A stretch of DNA of 64,000 nt from Caecitellus pseudoparvulus (taxonomy: Eukaryota > Bigyra: Bicosoecida): positions 1-64,000 of the forward strand of contig CBFFRQ010000026.1 in assembly GCA_965644315.1 (NCBI GenBank), in the 5' to 3' direction. The stretch's first letter is position 1. Every line of letters starts with the position of its first letter. Below the pieces are notes generated by a model. The model did not search any database, had not been told where the DNA came from, and saw only the letters and a list, made by a program, of their open reading frames with translations. The translations under genes were made by a program, and so were the position numbers. Positions 1 through 10,600 of this stretch are shown piece after piece.

Positions 1-2
1 GC

Positions 3-410
3 TCTGGGCTGTACCTGGCAGATGAAAGCTCCAGCCGAGTCATGCGGGAACTTGTTACTGTTGTCGCAGTGGGGGGCAACATTGCCTTCCTCGTCCTCTG
101 CTTCGTCGGCACGGCCAAGAAGTGGTGGGACGCCACAGTTGGCCCAGCTGTCCAGGAGCGGCTGGAAGGCACGGTGTTGGGGCGCGCCAGCGACCGCCTG
201 TCCAAAGCACTGCACAAGAAGCTCAAACTGAAGCAGCTGCGTGATTTAGCTGCAAACAAGGCGATACCAAGCCCCAACCCTGTGTTCAGCCACGCTGCCA
301 AGCTCCCCTTCAACCCAGTGAAGGTTCAACGTGGCTCGGTGGTGGTGTATGACCGCAAGGCCAGCGCCCGCGCGCAGAAGGCGGCAGACACCAAAGTTGC
401 AGTTTCATGA
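3..410 (+). CDS. Unknown protein with one membrane segment, 3' end only
   Basis: The reading frame is open at the left window edge and ends at TGA 408-410, so only the last 135 residues are visible. They contain one hydrophobic stretch (around NIAFLVLCFVGTAKKWW) followed by a basic, Lys/Arg/Ala-rich tail that looks cytosolic. A C-terminal membrane anchor with a basic tail is the simplest reading. I do not recognise the family. The first ATG in frame is at 42, but coding-like sequence continues upstream of it, so 42 is probably not the start. The next gene on the same strand begins about 290 bp downstream, and I see nothing convincing between them. Confidence 0.6.
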   Translation, partial: SGLYLADESSSRVMRELVTVVAVGGNIAFLVLCFVGTAKKWWDATVGPAVQERLEGTVLGRASDRLSKALHKKLKLKQLRDLAANKAIPSPNPVFSHAAKLPFNPVKVQRGSVVVYDRKASARAQKAADTKVAVS

Positions 411-698
411 GCTTCATTCTGATACCTTGCTTTCCCCTTTGCTTGTGTGACTGCGTTCTCTCGTCGTTCGGCATTGGACGTCAAGGGAGTCTATCAATCT
501 ACTCAACTCAAACACAAAATCAATGCAACCTTTGACTTGATGGCTCACACCTAGGCTCGCTTGCTTTCCCATGTGTGCTGACAAGCCGCAAGAATAGAGA
601 AAATACACTGCGCGTATGAGGTGTGTGAGCAAGCCTCGCGTATTCATGGGCTTTTGCTTCCAAGTTGTGCTCATCTTGGGGCGAGCAGGTCAGTCAAC

Positions 699-3107
699 AT
701 GGCGGCCGTTGCGGCGGAGCACAAGCCAGGTATGTGAGCGCCAGGCAGGCAGTCTTGCGTCGCGGAACACAGCACAGAAGTCTGCATGGGACGGTTCCTC
801 CTGTTTACAGAGTCTTTGGAGGATCTGATATTAGCTGTTGAGGCGAAGCCCCATGAGTTTGACTGCTGGAGGGCGCTGCTGGCGGCCACAGACAAAGCAG
901 TGTGTGCTTCCAATTCCGCTCCGCTGTCCAACACGCCAGGAGCACGGGTGCCCCTTCACGTCGCAGGGAGACATCCAAGTGATCCGTCAATGGCACAACA
1001 GGTTCCTCAGCGCCTACCCGCTTTGCTATGGGTACTGGAACAAAGTGCGTGGCGAGCGCACGGTGCAGTGCCAGCGCTTGCCCAGCTCACAACCGCAAGC
1101 CTGTCGCTGCAGCTTGCTGAGGCCGAGTGGAGAGAGTGCGGGGAGGACGCAGGGAAGAGGGCGTCACCAAACGAAGCTGCTAGGAAGGCCATGGAGGTGT
1201 TTGAGCGAGGTGCTGCGCCCGATGCGGCTGGGCACTGCGTGGAGCTGTGGCAGAAGTACATTGGCTGGCTGCAACGGGCCATGGCGTGGCGGCCCAGTGC
1301 CGGAGAAGGGGAAGGCGAGGGGGACGGAGTGAGCGTGGTCACCCAGGAGCACCTCCGCTCAGCCTACAGGCGCGCTGTGCAGCTGCACGCGGGCCACCCC
1401 AAGTGTGTGAGCCTGTGGACTGCGTGGGCGGCGTGGGAGGCTGGGCTGCCAAGGGAGGCGCAGGGCAGCCCCCATGCGGCGGGGGCGGTGTTTGCAGCGG
1501 CCTTGGCGGTGGCGATGCCGTACGTTGATGACGTGTGGGCGGCGTTCGTGGCGTTTGCGAGAGACCGTTCGCCAGCCGAGCTGGCCGTGTCAGCAGAGGA
1601 GCTGCAGGAGGTGCAGGCGGCAGCCGACGCCGAGGCGACTGCTGCTGCTGCGAAGACAGCTGCAGCCGCAGCGGGGGAGGAGGGAGCGGAGGACTTGCCG
1701 CCGGGCGATGCAGTGGCGGCGTCGGCGTCGCCTGAGGCCGTCAAGGCGGCGCTGCTGGCTCGGCGGGCCGAGGCGCGGCAGGCGGCCCTGGTGTCCTGTG
1801 CCTGGCGTGTGGCGCATGAAGCCGGGCTGAAGGGTTCCCGGGGGTACTTCCACTTCAAGCCGGTGCCTGAAAAGACCCTGGCGGCGTGGCGGGCGTTTCT
1901 GGCTGCTGCACAGGCAGCTGAGGGCACAGCGCACGGCCCGTCACAGGACACAGTGGACGCCCTGTTTAGGCGGTGCCTCGTCATCACAGCGGCATACCCT
2001 GAGTTTTGGGGTATGTACGCGGCGTTCCTCGCCGAGAGTCCAGCTGGTGGCAACGCTGCTGCCGTGTCAGTGCTGCAGGCTGCCGCCTCCGTGCACTGCC
2101 CAGGCTCCCACGAGGTGGCTCTGGCACTGTCCCTGTACAGTGAGGCGGTGGCCGCCACTACTAAAGGCGGCCAGGCGGCAGTGCAGGCAGGGCTTGCGCC
2201 TCTGGACGCATTCGTCGCGCGGGGCGCTGACGAGCAGGCGCGGGCATGCCGGTCCGGCCTATTCCCCATTCTGCAGCGCCGGGCGACGCTGCTCCTGCGC
2301 AGGGGCGACGCGGAGCAGGCGCTGCAGCCGCTGGACGCTGCCATGCAGGCGGCGCGGCAGACGGTGCTGTCCCTGGCGACAGACGCCGAGGCGCCGGCGG
2401 TGAACCCTGCCAAGGTGGCCCAGGCAGCTGCCGACCTGCAGTTCCTGCATTTGCTGCGCGCACGGCTGGCCGTGTCAGCGGCGCCCCCTGGCAGTGTAGT
2501 GTCCACCACAGCCGCTGTCAGGCTGGTGGAGGCGCTGTGCAGCAGTGAGGTGACGGCGAGCCTGGCCCACGCCGAGGCGGCAGTGGCGCTGACACGCGCT
2601 GCGGCGGGGGGGAGGGTGCTGGCTGGCGCGGCTGTTTACGGCCACCTGCTGGGGCACACGGGGCCTAGTGAGAGCTCCGCTGCCCCGAGCAGCGCTGGGA
2701 GTGGCGGCGGCGGGGATCAGGGAGAGGGGGAGCATGCCGAGGCGGGGTGCGCTGGCACCGAGTCGCAGCCAGGACCACTGCCCGGCTTGAGCAAGGGTGA
2801 TGCGAGCGTGCTGTGGTCGCGGTACTTGGATGCCCTGCAAGTCGGCGGGGCTGACGCCGCAACTGTACTCAGTGCAGCGGCCGCCAGTCGGCGGTGGGAG
2901 CAGCTCAGCGGGTGCCGCGTTGGCGGCGGCGAGCCAGAGGCGCTGCAGCCCACGCTGCAACAAGGCAGCTCAACACTACCGAGAGACCAGGAGGGGCGCC
3001 CTATGTACGGCAGCGGGCGTGTAGGCGGCCACAAGCGCAGGAGTGGCGACGCGTTTGGGCGGGGTGGCCCGGGAGGCGGGCGGTCAGGCAACAAGCGCCC
3101 GCGTTGA
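699..3107 (+). CDS. PRP39: Pre-mRNA splicing factor PRP39 (U1 snRNP HAT-repeat protein)
   Basis: PRP39 is a U1 snRNP scaffold built of HAT (half-a-TPR) repeats that helps U1 recognise 5' splice sites in the nucleus. The family hallmark YPLCYGYWNK is encoded in a different frame from its flanks, and three introns restore it. Exons are 699-729, 811-899, 967-1044 and 1113-3107, giving 730 residues. Donors are GTATGT, GTGTGT and GTGCGT; all acceptors are CAG. The first intron (81 nt) carries an in-frame stop. HAT-like aromatic helices follow (for example WQKYIGWLQRA, WTAWAAWEAGL). The C-terminal third is Ala/Gly-rich and ends in a basic, nuclear-localisation-like tail (RSGNKRPR). The start at 699 gives MAAVAAEHKP and then joins the HAT region directly. 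All introns lie in the first 415 bp. Confidence 0.88.
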
Positions 3108-3260
3108 CGCGCAAATCGGCCGGCACATCAAATTCAAACATTACACAACAAGACCACGACGATGTACTTAGAACTGGTACACTTTCCTGCTCGCATTGAA
3201 CCCGCTCTCGGCCTGCTGCTGCTTGGCGTGGCAGGAGCTAGGCTCGCGAGCGTTTCAGCC

Positions 3261-4637
3261 ATGGCTGCCGCATCGGCGCACACAGTGATCGACGGCGCGT
3301 ATGGCGAGGGAGGGGGGCAGATCTTGCGCAATTCCACAGCATACAGCATGATGTACGACGTGCCGGTGCGCATCGAGAACATCCGGGCCAACCGGCCCAA
3401 GGGCGGCGGCCTGCGCCCTCAGCACGTGGCGGCCATCCGCACAGTGGCGAAGCTCGGGTCTGGGTCCCTGGAGGGGGACGAGCCACTGAGCAAAGTGGTG
3501 AACATCCAACCAGGGCAACTCATGACATCAGGGGAGGTGGTGGCCGACCCTGGCACGGCGGGCAGCACCATGCTGCTGGCCCAGGCCGTCCTGCCTGTGA
3601 TGGTGTCTGGCGCCTGCAAAGCCAGCATTGGGCAGGCTCCCAACGAGGAGGGGCGTGTGTCCCTGGGCTCTGGCGCGTCACGGGCTGGGGTGCAGGTCAC
3701 CCTCCGCGGCGGCACGTCGCAGACCATGGCGCCCCTCGTGGAGTTCTTCCAGCACGCACTGCTGCCCTTGGTGCGGCGTCTCACAGGCGTGAGCGTGTCT
3801 GCGGAGCTGACCCGGCGCGGGTACGTGCCCCTGGGCGGCGGGGAGGTGCTGCTGACGGTGGAGAGCCTGGCCCCGGGTCACGGCAGTGCGGCGCCTCCCA
3901 GCACCATTACCAGCCACCTCCCTGACTGGCACTTTGACCTGACTGACAGAGGCACCCGCTTGACAGACCTGACGGCCTACCTCGCCGTATCTGGGTACGG
4001 TGCCGAGGGACCGGCCTCCGCCTCCACCTCCTTGCAGGCCCTGCTGGAGGCTGCCGTGCCAGAGGCGGTGAAGCAGTACCACGCGGCGCCCTGTGCACCC
4101 CCTGCCGCCAGCGCACCCCCCACCGCCACAGTGCAGCTGTGCACCCCCACGGCTGGGGAGGGCGTGACGAAGGGGCAGGGGCTGTCTCTGGTCCTGGTCG
4201 CACGGGACGACGTGGGGAACGTCTGGACGGGGAGCGGGGTGGTGGCCCGCTCAGGCAAGGGCGGCAGGGGACGCAAGGGGCGTGGCAAGGCGGCTGGATC
4301 GGCACACCCGTCAGCAGCCACGCTGGCATCAGCGCTGGAGGAAGCACTGGGCACGGTGTGGCCACAGGCGTGTGCGGCGCTGCAGGAAGAGCTGCGCCTG
4401 GGCGGCTGCGTGGACAGCTACCTGCTGGACCAACTCATCGTCTTTGCGGCCATGACGACGTGTGCCGAGCCGCTGCAGCTGCGCGTGGGGCATGTGGGGT
4501 CGCTGTCTGACCACACGCGGTCGGCAGTGTACGTGGCCAATACGCTGACGCCTCACCGGCAGCTGGAGATCACGACGCGGGGTGAGGGTGACGAGGAAGA
4601 GGTGTTCATTGTCAGTTCTCGCCTGCCAGACGCGTGA
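3261..4637 (+). CDS. RTCA: RNA 3'-terminal phosphate cyclase
   Basis: This enzyme uses ATP to convert RNA 3'-phosphate ends to 2',3'-cyclic phosphates, through a covalent enzyme-AMP intermediate on histidine. The N-terminal signature is clear (DGAYGEGGGQILRNS, then GGGLRPQHVAAI), as are TAGSTMLLAQ, RRGYVPLGGGEV and the C-terminal CVDSYLLDQLIVF. The HT pair in LSDHTRSAVYV matches the position of the catalytic histidine. The ORF is uninterrupted. ATG 3261 (458 residues, good initiation context) starts right before the conserved domain; an in-frame ATG at 3162 would add 33 hydrophobic residues that could be a targeting sequence. A Gly/Lys/Arg-rich insert (around SGKGGRGRKGRGKAAGS) interrupts the domain. 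It lies close behind PRP39 on the same strand and is convergent with the next gene, whose stop is 30 bp away. Confidence 0.93.
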   Translation: MAAASAHTVIDGAYGEGGGQILRNSTAYSMMYDVPVRIENIRANRPKGGGLRPQHVAAIRTVAKLGSGSLEGDEPLSKVVNIQPGQLMTSGEVVADPGTAGSTMLLAQAVLPVMVSGACKASIGQAPNEEGRVSLGSGASRAGVQVTLRGGTSQTMAPLVEFFQHALLPLVRRLTGVSVSAELTRRGYVPLGGGEVLLTVESLAPGHGSAAPPSTITSHLPDWHFDLTDRGTRLTDLTAYLAVSGYGAEGPASASTSLQALLEAAVPEAVKQYHAAPCAPPAASAPPTATVQLCTPTAGEGVTKGQGLSLVLVARDDVGNVWTGSGVVARSGKGGRGRKGRGKAAGSAHPSAATLASALEEALGTVWPQACAALQEELRLGGCVDSYLLDQLIVFAAMTTCAEPLQLRVGHVGSLSDHTRSAVYVANTLTPHRQLEITTRGEGDEEEVFIVSSRLPDA

Positions 4638-4667
4638 GCAATGCAGGGCCAAGCGAAGCACGCCGCC

Positions 4668-7600
4668 TCACTTCCGCCGCCCACGCACGGGGCTGGGGCG
4701 CACACCCCCCAGCCCTGCCACGCTCAGGCCCAGCGAACCGCCCCCCACTGCCAGGGGCCCACCGCTGCCTGCCGCAGCTGCCATGGCGGCGGGGTGTCCC
4801 AACGGCGTGCCGGCTGCTCCAGTGGGCGTGGCGGGCGCCGCCTCCCCTGCCCGCTGCCCCACGTACATGATCTGCCGCCGCCGCGTCCCTCGCGCCACGC
4901 CAGGCAGGTGCAGGGGGCCCAAGCCTCGCCGGGCAGCCAGGGTGGAGGGTGGCTGCTGGGCCACGAGGAGCGGTGCTCGTGTCCCCCCTTCCACAGACAC
5001 GGGTGCAGCTGTTCCAGCGACGGAGGCGACCAGCGGTCCACCCCCCTCAGGCGTGTTCCGACCCTGGGAGAGGTGGAAGGAGCCGTGGCTGTCCAGGGAG
5101 CGACTGGCCAGGCCGGACAGGGTGCCGCCTCCCGCACGGTGGCCGGTCAGGGACACGGCCCGCGCTGGGGAGGGGGACAGGCCGGCGCCGCCGCTGGAGC
5201 CGGCTGACACCAGCAGCTCTCGCGCGCGCTCGACGGCCTGTGGCGAGGCCTGCACAGCATTGCCACTGTCTGCGCCTGCCGCACCGTCCCACTCGACATC
5301 CTCGTCACCGCTCTCTTCCACCAGCAGCTCCGTGCGGCGCCGCACTTGGGGCTGCAGGTCGTGGATGACACGTTCCTTGCGTGGGGGGGGCTGCCGCTCC
5401 CGAGGGGCACGACCGGCCCTGTGCCTGGTGGCTTGGCCGCCCGTCTGAGCGGGGCTGCGGGGGAGGGCATGTGGCGCCGGGGCAGCGCCGCCGGGGGGCA
5501 CTGTGCCTTTCCCTGGCGCGGGGCTTGGCGCAGGGGATGTGCCGTGGTCAGAGCCGCTGCGCCCAGACGGTGAGGTGGTGGCAGGGGTGGGGGGGCTGCC
5601 ACGGCCCGCATGGGGCGCTGCTTGGTCCTCTGTGGCTGTCGGGGAGGCTGCCTTGCGTGGCCGCTCGGGGGGCTGGGCAGTTCTCTGGCTCGGCACTGCG
5701 CGTTTGTGTTTGGGGGAGGCGCGGTGTGAGGTGAGGGTGCTGCCCCATCGCGTGGGGGAGGCGATGTGCGATGCCCGGCCCGACAGGTCCACTGTGCCGT
5801 CCCGGACAGGGGCGGTGCGGGATATGGGCCCAGGCGTCACGCCATGCGCCGCAGGGGTCGCGTCGAAGCGGATCTCATCCCCGTCGGTCGGCGACTCGCC
5901 AGGGCTGCCGCCCCCCCCCTCCACGGCGCTCACGAAGCTGCCAGTGTGCAGTGGGGGGGGTCTGCGGTCTCCGCCTGGGACCCCCCCTGCGCCCGTCGAG
6001 GAGGGGGGCGCGTGGCGTTGGAGTCTTCCTGCGTGGGGGGGCGTCTCCCCCCCCTCGAACTCACTGAAAGCGGCGCTTGGGTCCACTGATCCCCCGTCGC
6101 CCCCCTCCTTCGCCTTGCCTGGCTGGGCCCGAGCGTGGCGTGTGCCCGTGTTCACGACAGGGCTGCCCTTGACCACACTGTCGCCGGGTCCCTGGCCCAG
6201 GGGGGACAGTGACCGCGTACTAGCGGATAGATGGTGGGTGGGCACTTCCTCCTCTTCTTCCCGCTCACCGCCACCTCCGCCGCCGCCGCCGCCGCCTCGC
6301 ATTGGAGCCCGGGCTTCAACCGCAGACACGGTGTCTGAGCGCTGTGCAGCGCGGGGCGGGCCCTGGTGCAGCTGCTGGTGCACCAGCTCAGACGATGCGT
6401 CGCCGTCCGACAGCACTGCCATGGTGCCAGCCTCCGCATCCCCTCCCGGCACCTCTTCCTCTGTGTGGCTGTCGCTGAGGGTGAAGCCGCCCCTCCCGCG
6501 CAGGGCGGGGGAGAGGGCGGAGGAGAACGTCCCGCTCTCCAGCCCACCGCCCCCGCCCCCGACCTCTGCGCCGGACACCGCCCCCCCCCCTCCTCGGCGT
6601 CCACCCAGAGTGCGGGACCGCGAGGGCTGGGTGGGACCTCCCCCCGACCCCTGCATGGTGTCTTCGTACCCGACACTGGACGCTCCACGTCCACGCCGTG
6701 GTGGCGCCACGGACTGCGCCTCGACACGGGGTGACAGCGCGTGGCGGGGGGAGTCCTCCGTGTATGCCCGGCGCAGGGCCTGAGGCAACTCTGCCGTGCC
6801 CCCTTGGTCCGAGCTACTGGGATCTGCTGAGAGGGGCACCAGCTCTGCCTGGCGCAGGGTGGCGTTCTCCCGGCGCAGGCGCTCCACCTCTGCCGCCAGG
6901 TGCTCTGCCAGCTGTCGGGCAGCGACGATTTCCGTGGCCTGACTGTCCTCCGGCCAGGGCATGCCGGGTGGCCCCGGCGGTGGCCCGTCACCTCCAGGCA
7001 AGCCTGCCTGCGCTTGAGACTGGGCGGCAGCGGAGAGAGTCACGGTGGCGCTGGGTGCCACCGCGCCCCGCACCGGCTCTGCGGGGGGGGATGCGGCCCT
7101 TGGGCGTGACGGAGGGCGGCGGGGGGGCGGACCCGGCACCACCTTGCCGGAGGAGGAGGAACCCGGGCGTAGGGGAGATGCAGGGGGCACGCCGCCCCCC
7201 CTCCCTTCGCGGGTGCCACCGCCCCGCGCGGACACGCCCGCCACCCCGAACGATATGTCCACCATGGCAGTCTCGGGGCCGACGCCCAGAGACGGCGGCC
7301 CTGCGTGGCCTGGGGCGAGAGCGGGCACGCGCTGGTCAGGCTCGCCACGCTGCGCGGCGCTGTGGTGGCTGGGGCGCTTGGGCGCCTCGGCCGGAGTGGA
7401 CCGTGCCGCGGCGGGGGAGGTGGTGCGGGAGGGGCGCCGCGGCACATCTCTGCCACGGCCTCGGCTGCCCCCCACTGCGTCTGCCGCCGCGTGTGGCGTG
7501 CTGCGACCACGCCCCCCCTCACGTCGCCCGACACCCCCCCCTGCCGCCGCCGCGGCCGCCTCAGCAGCATCGGCACGGGCCACCGCCTCCACCAACTGCG

Positions 7601-10600
7601 CCTGCATGTCCGCCCGCTCAGCGTCCAGGCCCGCCTCAGCGGCTGCCGCTCGTTCTTCAGCCTGTGCCAGGGCCTGTGCAGCTTGCGCCAGCTCACGAGC
7701 CGTGTGGGCCGCTGCGGCGGTGGCGGCGGCCAAGCTGGCGTGCAGCTGGTGCAGCTCCTCCACCCGCACGAAGGTGACACTGTGTGCCTCGTGCACAGTG
7801 CGAGGGCCGGCGGTGGGAGAGGCAGGTGGTGAACTGCCACCCCCTGTCTCCTCCGCCCCCTCCCCGTCCTCCAGGCTCTGGCGCTGCGGCAGCAGCAGGA
7901 TGCGCTGCAGGGAGGTGAACAGGGACAGCTCTGTGGCGGGGGCGTCCCCACTGGCCTCTGTGGAGGAGTGGGACACGCTGCGGTGTGGGGTGCGGGACAG
8001 GCCCTGAGGGGAGGCGGGTTCGTCCCCCGTTGCCGCCCGCACACTGCGCAGGACGTCGGTGTACACCTCCTCCGCGGGAGCCTGCAGCAGGACGCCTGTG
8101 CGCCGCGCTGCCAGCTCCCGCACCACCCCTGTCAGCACCTGCACCAGCTCCAGCGCCGTCAGGGCCGGCAGCATGTCAGCAATCGTCTGCACTTCGCTGC
8201 GGTCAGCCGTGGGCAGGAGGTCTGGGCCCGTCAGGCGCTTGGGCGAGGCGGGGGCACCCTTGCCCTTGCTGGGCAAGGCGGTCCACTGGGCCTGCTCTGG
8301 CGGGGCGTACTCGCGCACGAGTGCCAGGGGGGGAGCCGGGCGCAGGGAGGGTGTGGCGGTGCGCAGGGCGGACAAGAAGGCCGCCTTGCTCTGGCCCGTG
8401 GCGTGGCTGGGCGTGCCGGAGTCACTCCCGCCCTGCGCTGCTGTCGCAGAGACGTCTGACCCCGGCACACCCGACGCGAAGCGGTCTGCCGTGAACAGCA
8501 CCTCTTGCGCCACACGCAGGGGTGCCACACCCGCCCCCCCCGCATCCTGCATCACCGACGCCAGGCCGCCCACCCACGCGAACCGCCCAGCGGAGCCAGT
8601 GCCGATCCAAGCCTCCACTTGGGCGCCAGCTGCGAACAAGCCCTCCATGGTGTCCAGCAGCGCGTCCCCATGCTGGGCCAGGCTGGGGGCTCGGTGGTGA
8701 ACGGGGAGGCGCCAGGCCTGGTCAGGGGCTCTGGACGCGGACGGTGACGTGGCAGGGGCCGTGGACACCACCAAGCCCGCCCCTGGCTCTGCGCTGGCGG
8801 CGGGGTCCGCTCCGGCGCCCTCTTCAATCGGCTTGTCCGTGATGCTGGGCGGCAGGTAGGCGAGGGCGGCCTCCAGGCGGGCCACCAGCGCAGGCGGCAC
8901 CTGGCCAGGGGCCTTGCCCTTGTCTCTGCGCTTGCCATGACTGGCGCCAGAGGGCGTGCGGCTGCCGCCAGACTGCGACCTGTCGCCGTACACGGCGGGG
9001 GGCAGCAGCAGGCTGGCAGCGGGGGGCGGTGTGTGGTCCCCTGCGCCCCTGCGGCTGGGGCTCAGCACTGCCCACGCCAGCTCAGCCTGGCTCTTACGGC
9101 CGGTGAGCAGCCCACGACGAAAGGTCGTGGGCACGACCACGGCAGGCGACAGCGCCAGCGTGGCCCCGTCCCCTCCCAGGACACGCCCGCCGGCGTGGCT
9201 GGCCAGGGCCGGGCGCATGGCCAGGCGGGCACGGGCGGTGTTCCGTTCCTGTTCCGACTCAGACCGGGCCAGCAGGGCCCGAACAGAGGCCGCGTCCAGC
9301 AGCACCGTGTCCAGCCCCAGCGCCATGCGCAGCATGCTGGCGCGCTGGGAGCTGCCCAGCAGGGGCACGATGACAGGTAGCGCGACCCCTGGATCGGACG
9401 CCGCATGCAGCAGCGCCGTGAGCAGTGTCCGCTCGTCCTCCTCCAGAGCCGCCTGCGCCCGCCGCACTGCACCCTCGGCGTGCTCCAGCGCAGACGGCGC
9501 CTGCGCAGCGACCTTGGGGGTGTGGCCCATGGCGCCGATGGCCTTGCGAGCCTGGCGCCGTTGGCGGCGTGTCAGTTCCAAGCCGGTGGGGGACTTGGTG
9601 GGGGGCTGTGCGGCGGCGGCGGCCTTGGCAGCTGCCACTGCGTTCTTGAGGTCGTCACGGCGGTGTGCGGTGCGTTCCTGGAACACTGTGCGGAACACCT
9701 GCGCCAGGTGCGTCGTGTTGATGTCGTGCCGCGCAGTGAGCGTCTGCTGCACCACATCGGTGGCGAAGGCGGCGTTCGTGAGGGTGGGGCGCAGCATCAG
9801 GTCCCGCACCAGGGCCTGGTTCACCACGGGCGGCAGAATGGCCCGCAGCGTGGACACGAAGCGCAGCTGGCGGCCAGTGGGTGCTGCAAGGCCGCTCCAG
9901 CGCACCCCCCACCCCGACGCAGCGGCTGGCGTGAAGGTGGGATCCACCTCTGTCGCTGCCTCCGCCAGACGATCCGCATGCTGGGCCGAGCTGCCCCCCC
10001 CCGCCTCGTCCTCCTCCTCGCCGTCCGGGGCACCCGTGGCCGCCTGGCGCCGCACTTCCCTGGACCCCACCGCTAGCATGACCTCGTGCGGCGTGCGCTG
10101 CACTGCCCACACCGCCCGTCGGCGCTCACGCAGCCTATGGCGCACCTCCTGCACTCGGGCGGCCGTGCCGTCCGCCGCCGCCTGTGCCCGCGCCGCCAGG
10201 ACATCTGCCACTGCCCGCTGCACCTCTGCAGAGGCGTCGGCCCCCACGGCATCCGCCTCAGCCTCGCCGCTGGCCCCCGCCGCCTCGGCACGCAGGGCGC
10301 TGGCCTGCCGCTCGTACACGCCTGCCAGCAGCTCCTCCCACTCCTGCAGCAAGTACCCCAGCAGGGCCCACGGCGTGTCGCCCCCCCGCTCCACGCAGCT
10401 GCCCTGGCCCGAGCTGGTCTGACTCAGCTCCACCGCTTCCACCTCCCCCAGCGGGGCCGTACCCTGCATGGCTGTGAAGGCGGGTGCGGTGGGGGAGGGC
10501 GTCGTCAGGCGGGCCCCCAGGCCCCGAGGGCCCAGGTACGCCTGGCCAGGCGCCGTGACGTGTGTCCACAGGTGGTTCTGCCAGGGCGTGTGCTGGGCTG

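Noticed and set aside
5503-6783. Plus-strand frames opposite the large orphan gene (also 8956-10422 and 10957-12414)
   Set aside because: Arg/Pro/Ser-rich shadow translations. The minus-strand frame is far longer and contains coherent coiled coils.
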